A stretch of 33,039 bases of DNA. Origin: Sulfurovum sp. GTDB taxonomy: Bacteria; Campylobacterota; Campylobacteria; Campylobacterales; Sulfurovaceae. Positions 14,909-22,746 of this stretch are shown here, piece after piece. Below the pieces are notes generated by a model. That model had not been told where the DNA came from. It saw nothing but the letters and a program-made list of their open reading frames with translations, and ran no database searches. Each line of letters opens with the position of its first letter. The first letter of the stretch is position 1. The stretch is taken from the NCBI GenBank assembly GCA_012329065.1, contig JAAXPZ010000052.1, forward strand, positions 1 to 33,039, written 5' to 3'. The position numbers and the translations under genes were made by a program.

Positions 14909-16120
14909 GTGAAAAAATTGGATATTTTTGGATTTGATGAGGCTTTAGATATGGCATTGAGTAGAACTATGTCAACATTATCAACAGAGGTTGTTATGCT
15001 TGACCAGGTTCTTGGGCGTGTGTTGGCAGTAGATATAGAATGTCAAAAAAATCTTCCTTCTTTTGATAACTCAGCCATGGATGGGTTTGCTTTTAAATAT
15101 TCAGATGTAGGCACTAAGCTCTCTATTGCTAATACTATTTTTGCTGGCGATAGTCCAGAGCCTATGCTCGGAGATAAGGAGTGCTATAAGATAATGACTG
15201 GTGCTAAGGTGCCATCTGATGCTGATACTATTATCCCTATAGAGGACTGTGTAGAGGTATCAGCAGATTTTGTTACGATCGCAAAAGATATTAAAAAAGG
15301 TAATGCTCTTAGAGTGATGGGCGAAGAGCAAAGAAGAGGATCTGTTCTTATAAAAAGTGGAGAGCATCTTAAGTTTCCACATATAGCTATGCTCTCAGCA
15401 CAAGGCATAGTAACAGTTAAGGTGTTTAGGGAGTTAAGTATAGCAGTGCTTTCAACAGGTGATGAGATCAGAGAACCATGGCAAAATGCCAGTGAGGATG
15501 AGATATATAATGCCAATGCTTTTGGCGTAACAGCACTACTAGGGCAGCATGGCTTTAGTCCAAACTACATAGGCTCTATGGCAGACGATTTAGAAAAATG
15601 TAAAGAGCAGATAAGTAGATTAAAAACATATGATGTGATTATCACAACAGGTGGGATCAGCATGGGAGAGGCCGATTTTCTAGAGGAGGCATTTATGGCA
15701 AATGGGCTGGAAAAGTTTTTCCATGGAGTCAATGTCAAGCCAGGTCGCCCAACCATGATGGGTAAGATAAAACACGGTAGTGGCAGCACTACAGTAATGG
15801 CAATGCCAGGCAATCCCATGACAGCACTACTCAGTATCTTTTTGCTTTCTATTCCTGTGCTTCGCAAGATGCAAGGAGAGGGTAATCCTAAACATACAAT
15901 TTCCAAGGCTACCATCTCACAGTCACTTCGTCTTAAGGCAACTCGTAGCAATTTAGTTTTGGGTAGACTAGAACAGGGGGTCTTTCATGTAATTGGTGAT
16001 AATAAAATCGGTTCGGGTATGCTTACACCTTTGATGGAAGCCAATGCAGTAGCGATTTTTGTTGAAGGCATTGCTGAGGTCTCAGAGGGGAGTATTGTCA
16101 AAGTTGTGATTTTTTTCTAG
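14909..16120 (+). CDS. moeA: Molybdopterin molybdotransferase
   Basis: A 403-residue enzyme that inserts molybdate into adenylylated molybdopterin to complete the molybdenum cofactor. Motifs in order: LPSFDNSAMDGFA (residues 49-61), MTGAKVPSDADTIIPIEDC (96-114), STGDEI (182-187), TTGGISMGEADF (246-257), VKPGRPTMMG and MPGNPMTALL. The four-domain length is typical. It starts at GTG 14909 after AGGAG; TACAAT at 14861-14866 is a likely -10. The gene is monocistronic here and ends at a hairpin shared with sodN. It implies molybdoenzymes such as nitrate or polysulfide reductases elsewhere in the genome. Confidence 0.95.
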   Translation: MKKLDIFGFDEALDMALSRTMSTLSTEVVMLDQVLGRVLAVDIECQKNLPSFDNSAMDGFAFKYSDVGTKLSIANTIFAGDSPEPMLGDKECYKIMTGAKVPSDADTIIPIEDCVEVSADFVTIAKDIKKGNALRVMGEEQRRGSVLIKSGEHLKFPHIAMLSAQGIVTVKVFRELSIAVLSTGDEIREPWQNASEDEIYNANAFGVTALLGQHGFSPNYIGSMADDLEKCKEQISRLKTYDVIITTGGISMGEADFLEEAFMANGLEKFFHGVNVKPGRPTMMGKIKHGSGSTTVMAMPGNPMTALLSIFLLSIPVLRKMQGEGNPKHTISKATISQSLRLKATRSNLVLGRLEQGVFHVIGDNKIGSGMLTPLMEANAVAIFVEGIAEVSEGSIVKVVIFF

Positions 16121-16134
16121 GGCATAAAGATATC

Positions 16135-16162
16135 CAGATAGTCAGCAAATACCAACTATCTG
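16135..16162. terminator. Bidirectional hairpin between moeA and sodN
   Basis: CAGATAGT (16135-16142) and ACTATCTG (16155-16162) form a perfect 8-bp stem with a 12-base loop, placed 14 bases after moeA and 12 bases before the end of the convergent sodN gene. Position and symmetry fit a terminator shared by both genes; T runs are weak. Confidence 0.6.
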
Positions 16163-16173
16163 ATTAGTATTAA

Positions 16174-16617
16174 TTATTTGTAGTAAGCAGAGAGAGCTTC
16201 TACACTTTTTCTTAGTGCTTCGACATAAGAGGCATCTGCATGTTGCTTAGCCTGCATAGCCGCAATAATGACTGCATGGTGTTTTGCTAATCGTTCAGCA
16301 TAGTCTTTTTGGCTTGGTTTTACGCGTTGTGTCAAAAAATAGTCAGAGATTGTAGAGATAATCTTTTGTGAGTGCTGCTCTTTGTTTGTCACCCATCTAA
16401 CTATTTGATTGAGGGATTGTGCATCTTTTTTCCCTGCAAGCTCATTGATCAGTTTTATGGATTTCTCCACGGTTGTAACATCTTCAAGCATAGCTTTCAC
16501 TCGGGCAGCATCGTCATATATACCGCATGGAATCTGGCAGTGTGCAGATATTTGCATAGGCAACAAAAGCCCTAGACCTAAAAACATTGCGACAATGAAT
16601 TTTTTTGTTCGTATCAT
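16174..16617 (-). CDS. sodN: Periplasmic nickel superoxide dismutase
   Basis: A 147-residue protein that converts superoxide to oxygen and hydrogen peroxide at a nickel site. A classic Sec signal peptide (MIRTKKFIVAMFLGLGLLLP then MQISA) is followed at once by HCQIPCGIYDD, the nickel hook: H26, C27 and C31 become His1, Cys2 and Cys6 after cleavage behind A25. The 122-residue mature part is close to the 117 residues of Streptomyces NiSOD. The four-helix body is visible, with WVTNKEQHSQKI near its middle. No SodX-type peptidase gene is adjacent, so signal peptidase I probably makes the free N-terminus. AGGAG precedes the ATG. Confidence 0.9.
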   Translation of the reverse strand: MIRTKKFIVAMFLGLGLLLPMQISAHCQIPCGIYDDAARVKAMLEDVTTVEKSIKLINELAGKKDAQSLNQIVRWVTNKEQHSQKIISTISDYFLTQRVKPSQKDYAERLAKHHAVIIAAMQAKQHADASYVEALRKSVEALSAYYK

Positions 16618-16647
16618 AGTACATCTCCTTGTTTATGTGATGTAATT

Positions 16648-16653
16648 ATTGTA
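16648..16653 (-). promoter_or_regulatory. Candidate -10 element for sodN
   Basis: On the minus strand TACAAT (16653-16648) within a TATATATACAAT tract lies about 31 bases upstream of the sodN ATG. A weak CCTTA/TAAGG hairpin (16664-16682) just upstream may end transcription of the preceding membrane-protein gene. Both are inferred from sequence alone. Confidence 0.3.
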
Positions 16654-16718
16654 TATATATTATCCTTAGAGATAGCATAAGGTTATGAAAGTGGTTATTA
16701 TTAAACCCGAATTAAGGC

Positions 16719-17282
16719 TTATGCTTTTTTAGCAAAACTCTTAAGTATAAGTGAAATAATTATAACTTCTAAACATAATAATAAAAAATGTAAATAGTAG
16801 ACTTTTTCCTGATTTTCTATAATATTCCACTGTTCGATAATCTTATAGAATACCCATGAACCTCCCATGCCTATAAGATATCCGAGTTGCTTGGCAGTAT
16901 CTAGGGAGGTCAACAGGATGTCTTTTTGTATTATAAGAGTTTCAGCTCGAATTAAATAGGAGCCAAAAACAAATGTGATCTGGTAGCCTGCATAGACCAG
17001 TAGGGCTGTCTGATAAGTATATGGAAACAGAAGGAAGTATATAATTGCCCCCATTAGCACCAGTTCCACGAGTAGACTTATACGATAAAACCATGGGATA
17101 TTCAATATATGATGGTATAGCCGTGCGACTACCAGCATCCCTACGGCGAGGGCTATACCGCCTACAGAGTAGAGAGATGGTTTGAGTGGGCCATAAATGG
17201 TAAATATCGCTCCCACACTCAAGCCTAAAAATAGGGAATTGAAAAATTTATATCGTATAAACCAATCGATATTTAGTGTCAT
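16719..17282 (-). CDS. Six-helix inner-membrane protein, MFS-like half
   Basis: A 187-residue, very hydrophobic protein with about six membrane helices and few charged loops. The segment near residues 120-150 (ILLTSLDTAKQLGYLIGMGG) is amphipathic and could be a cytoplasmic loop leading to a transport-type helix. Its size and layout suggest half of a major-facilitator-type carrier, but no diagnostic motif is present. The start at 17282 is chosen because GGAG lies just upstream, rather than an ATG seven codons further up. It follows the TonB-dependent receptor gene on the same strand, separated by a hairpin, so a functional link to uptake is possible but unproven. Confidence 0.55.
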   Translation of the reverse strand: MTLNIDWFIRYKFFNSLFLGLSVGAIFTIYGPLKPSLYSVGGIALAVGMLVVARLYHHILNIPWFYRISLLVELVLMGAIIYFLLFPYTYQTALLVYAGYQITFVFGSYLIRAETLIIQKDILLTSLDTAKQLGYLIGMGGSWVFYKIIEQWNIIENQEKVYYLHFLLLCLEVIIISLILKSFAKKA

Positions 17283-17344
17283 AAAAACTCCTGTTGGATG
17301 CATGTTATTCTGAATTAGATTCGGGAACCAAGTGTCTATGAATA

Positions 17345-17369
17345 TCTTTCCGTATCAAGTATGGAAAGA
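17345..17369 (-). terminator. Hairpin downstream of the TonB receptor gene
   Basis: TCTTTCC (17345-17351) and GGAAAGA (17363-17369) form a 7-bp stem with an 11-base loop, five bases beyond the receptor stop codon. It probably ends or attenuates the receptor transcript before the membrane-protein gene. Confidence 0.5.
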
Positions 17370-17373
17370 CAAT

Positions 17374-19227
17374 TTAAAATCTATATTCTATTGTAGCATA
17401 TATGCTCCTACCCTCTGTACTGTAACTTTTGACAGTTTCGTATTTTTTGTCAAAGATATTTTTTGCAGCCACTGAGAGCTTGAAGTTGTCACTTAGTTTT
17501 GTACTGTATGTCAGGTCAGCAGTAGTGTAGCTGTCAAGCGTGGTATCTGTTGCAGGAAAAACACTATAGTCAAGATCCCTTCGTTTCCCCGCATAGTTGG
17601 CTACAATCCCTATATGTGTATCCTCTGCAAAATAGTAGTCAAGATATACAGTTATGCTGTTTTTAGGGATTCTTTGCATGTCTTTGCCATTATCGTCTTG
17701 GAAATCTATCATATGTGTCAAAGAAGCACCAGCTACAAATCCACTCTCTCCAAAGCTATATTCTCCATTAAGCTCTACTCCTGTGATTTTGACTCCATCA
17801 CCGTTATTGAAATAGCTTGTGCTAAAAGTAGCAGGGTCATATTTGGAGTCTATCTTATTCTTTATTTTGTTACTAAAATAGCTAATATTTAGTAGTTTTT
17901 TATACCCAAAGGAGAGTTCATATCCTTGAATGCTCTCTGGCTTGAGTGTGCTTATAGAATTGCTAAACTGAAACAAGCTTGGAGCCTTGTAGCCAGTGTA
18001 AATATTGATAGAACCATGAAGTCCATCTATGGCTATGCATTCTCTTTTGATGCCAAATCTATAGGTAGTTTTGTTTTCAAATTTGTCAAAACGGTCATAT
18101 CTTAGTGTAGCGTTAAAAGTAGTTTTGGCTCCTAAGATCTGATCTACTGTATGTGTGTAGTTGGCATATGTAGCAGTGTTTTTGAATGACTCATTAGAAG
18201 TGGTAGCTCCGTTGTCTGTATTAGCTTTGTTGATGCTGTGTTCAGTGCCTACTGAGAGCGATTGTAAAGGTGAAAAATCATAATTACTGACTATAGAATA
18301 GTTTGTATTTGAGCCATCTGTATCGTAGCTCCATGGTCCCCAAGCACCAGAGCCTTCTAGCTGTCTTTTGATATCTCTACGACTTATTTTTGCATTGACA
18401 CTAAGAGTATCTTTTTTGTATTTGTATGTGAAAGTAAATATTTTTTGATCACTGTCACCTTTGGAGATATTATCATCCGCATTGCTAGGGCCATCAAAGT
18501 CATATGTACCATTATAGCTATGAAAAAACAATGAAGCACTGCCATAGTTGCCTATTTTTAGGGATGCTTTTATGTTTATATTTTTATTTCTGTAGCTATC
18601 TTGTTCTGCATCAGATGGCAGTATGGCAGAGATACTGTCTGTATCGAGAAGATTCCCAGCAATATAGATAGAACCGTCACCAAAAATTTTAGAGAGTGTA
18701 AAGCCGATAGCTTTTGTGCCATAAGATCCAGCCTTTAGTTTGATACTTCCTTTATCTTTGATTCCGTCTTTAGTTATGATATTTACTGTACCTGCTGCTG
18801 CTCCAGCCCCCCATATGCCACTTTGAGCACCTTTGACTACTTCTATTCTCTGGATAGAATCAATAGATATATGCTCCAGCGATGAAGCTACAGATGGTTG
18901 TGTATAGTCGGTCAATGCTACGCCATCTAACAATATTAAAAGATTATCACTTTTTAATCCTCTGATAAATATAGAGCTTGTCTGTCCTGCTCCTCCATTT
19001 GATGCAAAAGAAAACCCCGCTATACGACTCAATGCTTCTGATACACTCTGGTATCCTCGCTCTTCAATCTCCTCATTTGTAATAACAGTGACATTTGCTG
19101 TAGTTTTACTGATATTTTGCGGCAACTTTGTAGTAGATGTTACAAGCACTTCTGCTAGCTCTATCTCTGCAAGTATAGGACTTGAGATTAGGGTGGCTAT
19201 AGTGACGCTATATATTATTTTTTTCAT
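17374..19227 (-). CDS. TonB-dependent outer-membrane receptor (BtuB-like)
   Basis: A 617-residue receptor. Signal peptide MKKIIYSVTIATLISSPILA; a TonB-box-like EVLVTST follows near residues 26-32. The plug domain (about 40-155) shows VTVITNEEIEERGYQSVSEA, SIFIRGLKSDNLLILLDGV, and RIEVVKGAQSGIWGAGAAAG with TVNIIT. The rest forms a 22-strand barrel and ends YATIEYRF with the terminal phenylalanine required for assembly. The length and plug are closest to vitamin B12 or small siderophore receptors (BtuB type); the ligand cannot be read. GGAATAAA precedes the ATG. No ABC transporter or TonB genes are adjacent. Confidence 0.9.
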   Translation of the reverse strand: MKKIIYSVTIATLISSPILAEIELAEVLVTSTTKLPQNISKTTANVTVITNEEIEERGYQSVSEALSRIAGFSFASNGGAGQTSSIFIRGLKSDNLLILLDGVALTDYTQPSVASSLEHISIDSIQRIEVVKGAQSGIWGAGAAAGTVNIITKDGIKDKGSIKLKAGSYGTKAIGFTLSKIFGDGSIYIAGNLLDTDSISAILPSDAEQDSYRNKNINIKASLKIGNYGSASLFFHSYNGTYDFDGPSNADDNISKGDSDQKIFTFTYKYKKDTLSVNAKISRRDIKRQLEGSGAWGPWSYDTDGSNTNYSIVSNYDFSPLQSLSVGTEHSINKANTDNGATTSNESFKNTATYANYTHTVDQILGAKTTFNATLRYDRFDKFENKTTYRFGIKRECIAIDGLHGSINIYTGYKAPSLFQFSNSISTLKPESIQGYELSFGYKKLLNISYFSNKIKNKIDSKYDPATFSTSYFNNGDGVKITGVELNGEYSFGESGFVAGASLTHMIDFQDDNGKDMQRIPKNSITVYLDYYFAEDTHIGIVANYAGKRRDLDYSVFPATDTTLDSYTTADLTYSTKLSDNFKLSVAAKNIFDKKYETVKSYSTEGRSIYATIEYRF

Positions 19228-19304
19228 TTTATTCCTTGTTTTTCGTAGGCTGTGTTTGCTAATGCGGCAATTGGTAAATAGTGTGTTGATGCTATAAGTC
19301 TATT

Positions 19305-19455
19305 GGTATGGGTTGTTTTTATGCTGGTGGTGCAGTCTTGCGAGGTAGGGGAGAGAATGCTATCTTGTGATATTTATAGCTACTATCGAGCCGACAAAGT
19401 TTGTGTAGTGTCGAATACATAGCGATGATAGCAAGCGAAAAGTATCGCTTTTTGT
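19305..19455 (+). ncRNA. Candidate structured small RNA ending in an intrinsic terminator
   Basis: The plus strand has a TATAAG -10-like box after TGC (19293-19298), then GCTAT/ATAGC (19359-19363, 19376-19380). A stem with one mismatch and one wobble pairs GCTACTATCG (19379-19388) with CGATGATAGC (19423-19432) and encloses CGACA/TGTCG (19392-19396, 19409-19413). The terminator AAGCGA/TCGCTT (19433-19438, 19445-19450) with a T run follows. No plus-strand gene precedes it that would need a terminator. This covers most of the 19228-19549 gap. No known riboswitch or sRNA family was recognised; the call is inference from foldable repeats. Confidence 0.3.
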
Positions 19456-19474
19456 TGCCTTTGAGATGTTTCAT
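19319..19474 (-). CDS. Possible small ORF (51 aa) upstream of the TonB receptor
   Basis: On the minus strand ATG at 19474 opens a 51-residue frame (MKHLKGNKKRYFSLAIIAMY, then STLHKLCRLD and a C-terminus SPLPRKTAPPA) ending at 19319, 91 bases before the receptor start. It has a basic N-terminus and a short hydrophobic segment, and ends in a proline-rich tail. No Shine-Dalgarno site precedes the ATG, and the DNA is highly structured, so it competes with the small-RNA reading of the same stretch. Not recognised as a family. Confidence 0.25.
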   Translation of the reverse strand: MKHLKGNKKRYFSLAIIAMYSTLHKLCRLDSSYKYHKIAFSPLPRKTAPPA

Positions 19475-19509
19475 GAAGACTATTTTACTTGATATTAGAT
19501 AAATATCTG

Positions 19510-19515
19510 TATAAT
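19510..19515 (+). promoter_or_regulatory. Candidate -10 element for dapD
   Basis: TATAAT at 19510-19515 preceded directly by TG lies 34 bases upstream of the dapD ATG. TTGATA at 19489-19494 could be a -35, but its 15-base spacing is short. A start of transcription near 19522 would give a short leader containing the AGGAG site. Confidence 0.45.
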
Positions 19516-19549
19516 TAGCATAAATAATTTACCATATAGGAGCATTTGA

Positions 19550-20743
19550 ATGGCAATAAATACAGTTGCAAATACAGATGAGTTTAAAAAACTAGTAGAA
19601 GAGACAAAAGCAATAGAGGGATACAGGGAGCCGATAGCTTTTGGTATAGCCAGAGTAGATAGAGGACAACTCAATGTAGAATCGGTACTTCAGGCAAACT
19701 ATGCAGTAGTAAACTGGAATGAAAACTTTGGCTCAGCTGCTGTTTTTATCAGGTCACTGATAGAGGCTGGTGCAGATGTAGATTTCTCAGGTGATGAGTT
19801 TGTTATTACAATCAATGATAGATTTGTTGATAATGCCATGGCGGCATTTGCTCCATATTTGGTAGAAGCAACAGGTGATGCACATCGTAATGTACAGGTG
19901 GTCAAAGCATTGGCAAATCAAGAGGATATTGGCAAAGATTATAGAATTTGTTTTCTATTCTCTGATAGTGCAGCAAAAAGTGTAGAAGCAGTATACCTAA
20001 AGCTAAACGCCTTATCTCTTGCCAAGGTGCCGTTGAGAGGGATAGTCCTTGATGGTGCTTTTGGTGTATTGCCCAATGTTGCATGGGTTACTAGCAGGCC
20101 TTTCGAGCTGAACTATCTAAGAGAAAACGAGATAGAGATGAAGATCAACGGAACCTATCCAAATATCGACAGCGTGGACAAATTTCCTAGGTACCTCCAG
20201 CATGTCATACCTGCTGACAATACTCGAATACTCGATAGCAGTAAAGTTCGTATGGGTGCACAGCTGGCTCCAGGCACCACTGTTATGCCAGGAGCAAGCT
20301 ATATCAACTTTAACGCAGGCACACTAGGGCCAGTGATGGTAGAGGGACGGATATCCAGTTCAGCGATTGTCGGAAGCGGATCAGATGTAGGTGGTGGAGC
20401 AAGTATCCTTGGAGTTCTTAGCGGGACAGATGGCAATCCTATCTCTATAGGTGAAAATACACTACTAGGAGCCAACTCAGTGACAGGGCTTCCTCTGGGG
20501 AATGCTTGTATCTTAGATGCTGGCATCACGATATTGGAAGGCACCAAGATAATAATCTCATCAGAAGAGCTTGAGAAGATAAAAGCTGCCAATCCAGAGG
20601 CGAAACTGGATAGTAAAGATATATTTAAAGCTGTAGAGCTTCAAGGGCTTGATGGTATTCACTATAGACAAAATTCGCTTACTGGTGAAATCATTGCTAG
20701 AAGAAGTACTAGAGAAGTAAAACTCAATACAGAGTTGCATTAA
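19550..20743 (+). CDS. dapD: Tetrahydrodipicolinate N-succinyltransferase (campylobacterotal form)
   Basis: A 397-residue enzyme of lysine and meso-diaminopimelate synthesis that succinylates tetrahydrodipicolinate using succinyl-CoA. The C-terminal third forms a left-handed beta helix from hexapeptide repeats (VMPGASYINFNAGTLGPVMV, SIGENTLLGANSVTGLPLG, GITILEGTKI). The long N-terminal half distinguishes this form from the 275-residue E. coli DapD and is typical of Helicobacter and Campylobacter. AGGAG lies 10 bases before the ATG. It heads a rightward run through lptB; the next gene overlaps its stop by one base. Confidence 0.9.
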   Translation: MAINTVANTDEFKKLVEETKAIEGYREPIAFGIARVDRGQLNVESVLQANYAVVNWNENFGSAAVFIRSLIEAGADVDFSGDEFVITINDRFVDNAMAAFAPYLVEATGDAHRNVQVVKALANQEDIGKDYRICFLFSDSAAKSVEAVYLKLNALSLAKVPLRGIVLDGAFGVLPNVAWVTSRPFELNYLRENEIEMKINGTYPNIDSVDKFPRYLQHVIPADNTRILDSSKVRMGAQLAPGTTVMPGASYINFNAGTLGPVMVEGRISSSAIVGSGSDVGGGASILGVLSGTDGNPISIGENTLLGANSVTGLPLGNACILDAGITILEGTKIIISSEELEKIKAANPEAKLDSKDIFKAVELQGLDGIHYRQNSLTGEIIARRSTREVKLNTELH

Positions 20744-20976
20744 TGAATGAAGAAAATGTTGTAGAGAGAGTATGCTTGCTTGCTATGATGAAAAAAGAGC
20801 CAGAAGAGACGCTCTGGGAAATACAAAAAATGTTGGTTGATACTGGTATGTTTGAGATAAAAGAGTGCAAGCAGGTATTTAAGATGCTGGAGCATGAACA
20901 GTATATTTTCAATGATTCTCTCACAATGAAAGGTATACTTGAAGCTAAAGAGGCAGAAAAGATGTTTAAGCAATGA
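20743..20976 (+). CDS. Small hypothetical protein coupled to dapD
   Basis: A 77-residue charged helical protein (MNEENVVERVCLLAMMKKEP, then IQKMLVDTGMFEIKECKQVF and a C-terminal AKEAEKMFKQ). The layout of short helices with a turn at MLEHEQYIFNDSLTMKG resembles a small winged-helix domain, but this is only a pattern impression. Its ATG overlaps the dapD stop (TAATG), so it is translated with dapD. No catalytic or metal motifs are present. The gene is probably real because of the coupling and the codon pattern; function unknown. Confidence 0.6.
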   Translation: MNEENVVERVCLLAMMKKEPEETLWEIQKMLVDTGMFEIKECKQVFKMLEHEQYIFNDSLTMKGILEAKEAEKMFKQ

Positions 20977-21045
20977 TGCTTCAGCAGGTTCAGCAATCAT
21001 ATATGGATATGCCCAACGGGCTTGATGAGGATAATAGGAGAAAAG

Positions 21046-21291
21046 ATGCGTGTAGATAAGTGGCTCTCATCTGTAAATGTAGTAAAGAGGAGAACTGTTG
21101 CAACTGATATGCTCAAGTCTGGTGTAGTTTTCGTCAACGGTATGAAAGCTAAAGCATCAAAAGATCTCAAGATTGGAGATAAGGTGACAATCGAGTATCT
21201 CAAGGGTGCTAAGCATTATGAAGTGCTACAGATTCCTAAAACAAAGTCAATATCAAAGAGCCAAAAAGATGAGTTCGTAAAGGAATTGTAG
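21046..21291 (+). CDS. S4 domain RNA-binding protein (Hsp15/RqcP-like)
   Basis: An 81-residue protein that is almost entirely one S4 domain: MRVDKWLSSVNVVKRRTVAT, GVVFVNGMKAKASKDLKIGD and KVTIEYLKGAKHYEVLQIPK. Small single S4 proteins bind structured RNA; relatives include Hsp15 and RqcP, which act on stalled 50S subunits. The start at 21046 is chosen because AGGAG lies at 21036-21040 and the S4 fold begins there; an ATG eight codons upstream would add residues without a fold. It lies two bases before trpD. Confidence 0.85.
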   Translation: MRVDKWLSSVNVVKRRTVATDMLKSGVVFVNGMKAKASKDLKIGDKVTIEYLKGAKHYEVLQIPKTKSISKSQKDEFVKEL

Positions 21292-21292
21292 G

Positions 21293-22282
21293 GTGGAGAG
21301 AATCATAAATACCAAAGAACAATTTGAAAAGCTATTTAGCAATCAAATGTCAGATAATGAAGCACGACAGCTTCTCGTTGAGCTTTACAAAAAGGGTGAA
21401 AGTGGAGAGGATATAGCAGCAGCAGCTTCTGTGATGCGTGAACATTCGGTTAAGCTACCAATTTCAAACGATATGAGGGATAAAGCAATAGATGTGGTGG
21501 GTACTGGAGGGGACAAAAGCGGTAGTTTTAATATTTCAAGCACAGTATCATTACTATTGGCATCTCTTGGCTGTGTAGTAGCAAAACATGGTAACCGCTC
21601 CATCACATCCAACTCTGGTTCTGCTGATTTACTGGAAGCTCTTGGTGTTAACCTCAGTCTTTCTGTGGAAAATCAGATCAAGATGCTCGAAGAGGTAGAC
21701 TTCGCTTTTATATTTGCGATGAATCATCATCCAGCTATGAAGCATATCATGCCTATCCGCCGATCTATAGAGCATCGTACTATATTTAATCTGTTAGGCC
21801 CTTTGACTAATCCATCTGGAGCTAAGAAGTATCTATTGGGTGTATTTTCTCCCGATTATATCGTTAGGGTTGCAGAAGCATTAATGGCACTTGATGTGAG
21901 GAGAGCTTATGTAGTCAGTAGTGATGATGGAATGGATGAGATTTCCTTGGCGACTACAACACAGTATGTATATATTGAGAATGGTATAATTACTGAGGGA
22001 GTGATAGATCCACAAGAGTGGAGATTTAAGTTGGCAGGAAAAGGGGCAATTTTAGGCGGTGACGCGATAGACAATGCTAAAATAACCCATGCAATATTTG
22101 AAAATAAAGCAACAGATCCCCAAAGAGACATAGTGATTCTCAATGCTGGGTTTGCTTTGTTTGCAGATGGCAGAGCTAGGGATATTCAAGAGGCTTTCGA
22201 GATTGTTAGGGCAGGGCTTGAGAGTGGGATGGCGAAGGTGCATCTGGATAAGATAGTAAAAACTAGTCAGAAGATGGCGTAG
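21293..22282 (+). CDS. trpD: Anthranilate phosphoribosyltransferase
   Basis: A 329-residue enzyme joining anthranilate to PRPP in tryptophan synthesis. Motifs: the PRPP loop VGTGGDKSGSFNIST-type segment (residues 69-83), KHGNRSITSNSGSADLLEALG (98-118), and HPAMKHIMPIRRSIEHRTIFNLLGPLTNP in the middle with the anthranilate-contacting arginine. The start is GTG at 21293, directly behind the S4 gene. No other trp genes are in the window, so trpD is separated from a trp operon here. Confidence 0.95.
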   Translation: MERIINTKEQFEKLFSNQMSDNEARQLLVELYKKGESGEDIAAAASVMREHSVKLPISNDMRDKAIDVVGTGGDKSGSFNISSTVSLLLASLGCVVAKHGNRSITSNSGSADLLEALGVNLSLSVENQIKMLEEVDFAFIFAMNHHPAMKHIMPIRRSIEHRTIFNLLGPLTNPSGAKKYLLGVFSPDYIVRVAEALMALDVRRAYVVSSDDGMDEISLATTTQYVYIENGIITEGVIDPQEWRFKLAGKGAILGGDAIDNAKITHAIFENKATDPQRDIVILNAGFALFADGRARDIQEAFEIVRAGLESGMAKVHLDKIVKTSQKMA

Positions 22283-22311
22283 ATTATAGATTAGTAAAAG
22301 AAGGGATTGTA

Positions 22312-22746
22312 TTGAAAAAGATTACCGCATCACTAGATGAACTCGACAAAGTCGCTAGCTATATGTACGAAAGCATACCTTCAAACGCCATTATCTTCCT
22401 TCGTGGTGATTTGGCTTCAGGCAAGACTACGCTCACTCAAGCTATTGCCAAAGCAAAAGGTATCCACAGTTCGGTCACATCTCCTACTTTTTCACTCCAA
22501 CACTGCTATGGAGAAGGATTATATCATTATGATCTTTATCGTATCAGCCATGACGAGTTTATGCAACTTGGGCTTTTTGAGGAGTTTGAAAAAGATGGTT
22601 GGCATATAATAGAGTGGGGTAGCAATGAGCTAGAGAGTTTTTTGAAGAGCGTTGACTATGATATATATATTGTTGATATAGAGGTAGCTGACGATAGAAG
22701 AAAATACACTATAAAGAGCAGTAATGCACAAACTTCAAGCCAATAA
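22312..22746 (+). CDS. tsaE: tRNA threonylcarbamoyladenosine synthesis ATPase TsaE
   Basis: A 144-residue P-loop ATPase needed with TsaB and TsaD for the t6A modification of tRNAs that read ANN codons. Walker A is [10 protein letters not shown] (residues 32-41), followed by [24 protein letters not shown], the family signature, and a C-terminal [11 protein letters not shown]. The start is TTG at 22312 after AAGGG. The 3' end overlaps lptB by 23 bases, an arrangement also known from related bacteria. Confidence 0.92.
   Translation: MKKITASLDELDKVASYMYESIPSNAIIFLRGDLASGKTTLTQAIAKAKGIHSSVTSPTFSLQHCYGEGLYHYDLYRISHDEFMQLGLFEEFEKDGWHIIEWGSNELESFLKSVDYDIYIVDIEVADDRRKYTIKSSNAQTSSQ

Noticed and set aside
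19228-19480. Cobalamin riboswitch upstream of the BtuB-like receptor
   Set aside because: The receptor type made this worth checking, but neither strand shows the B12 box or the conserved GGGAA / GCCACTG core. The foldable elements end in a terminator on the strand opposite to the receptor.
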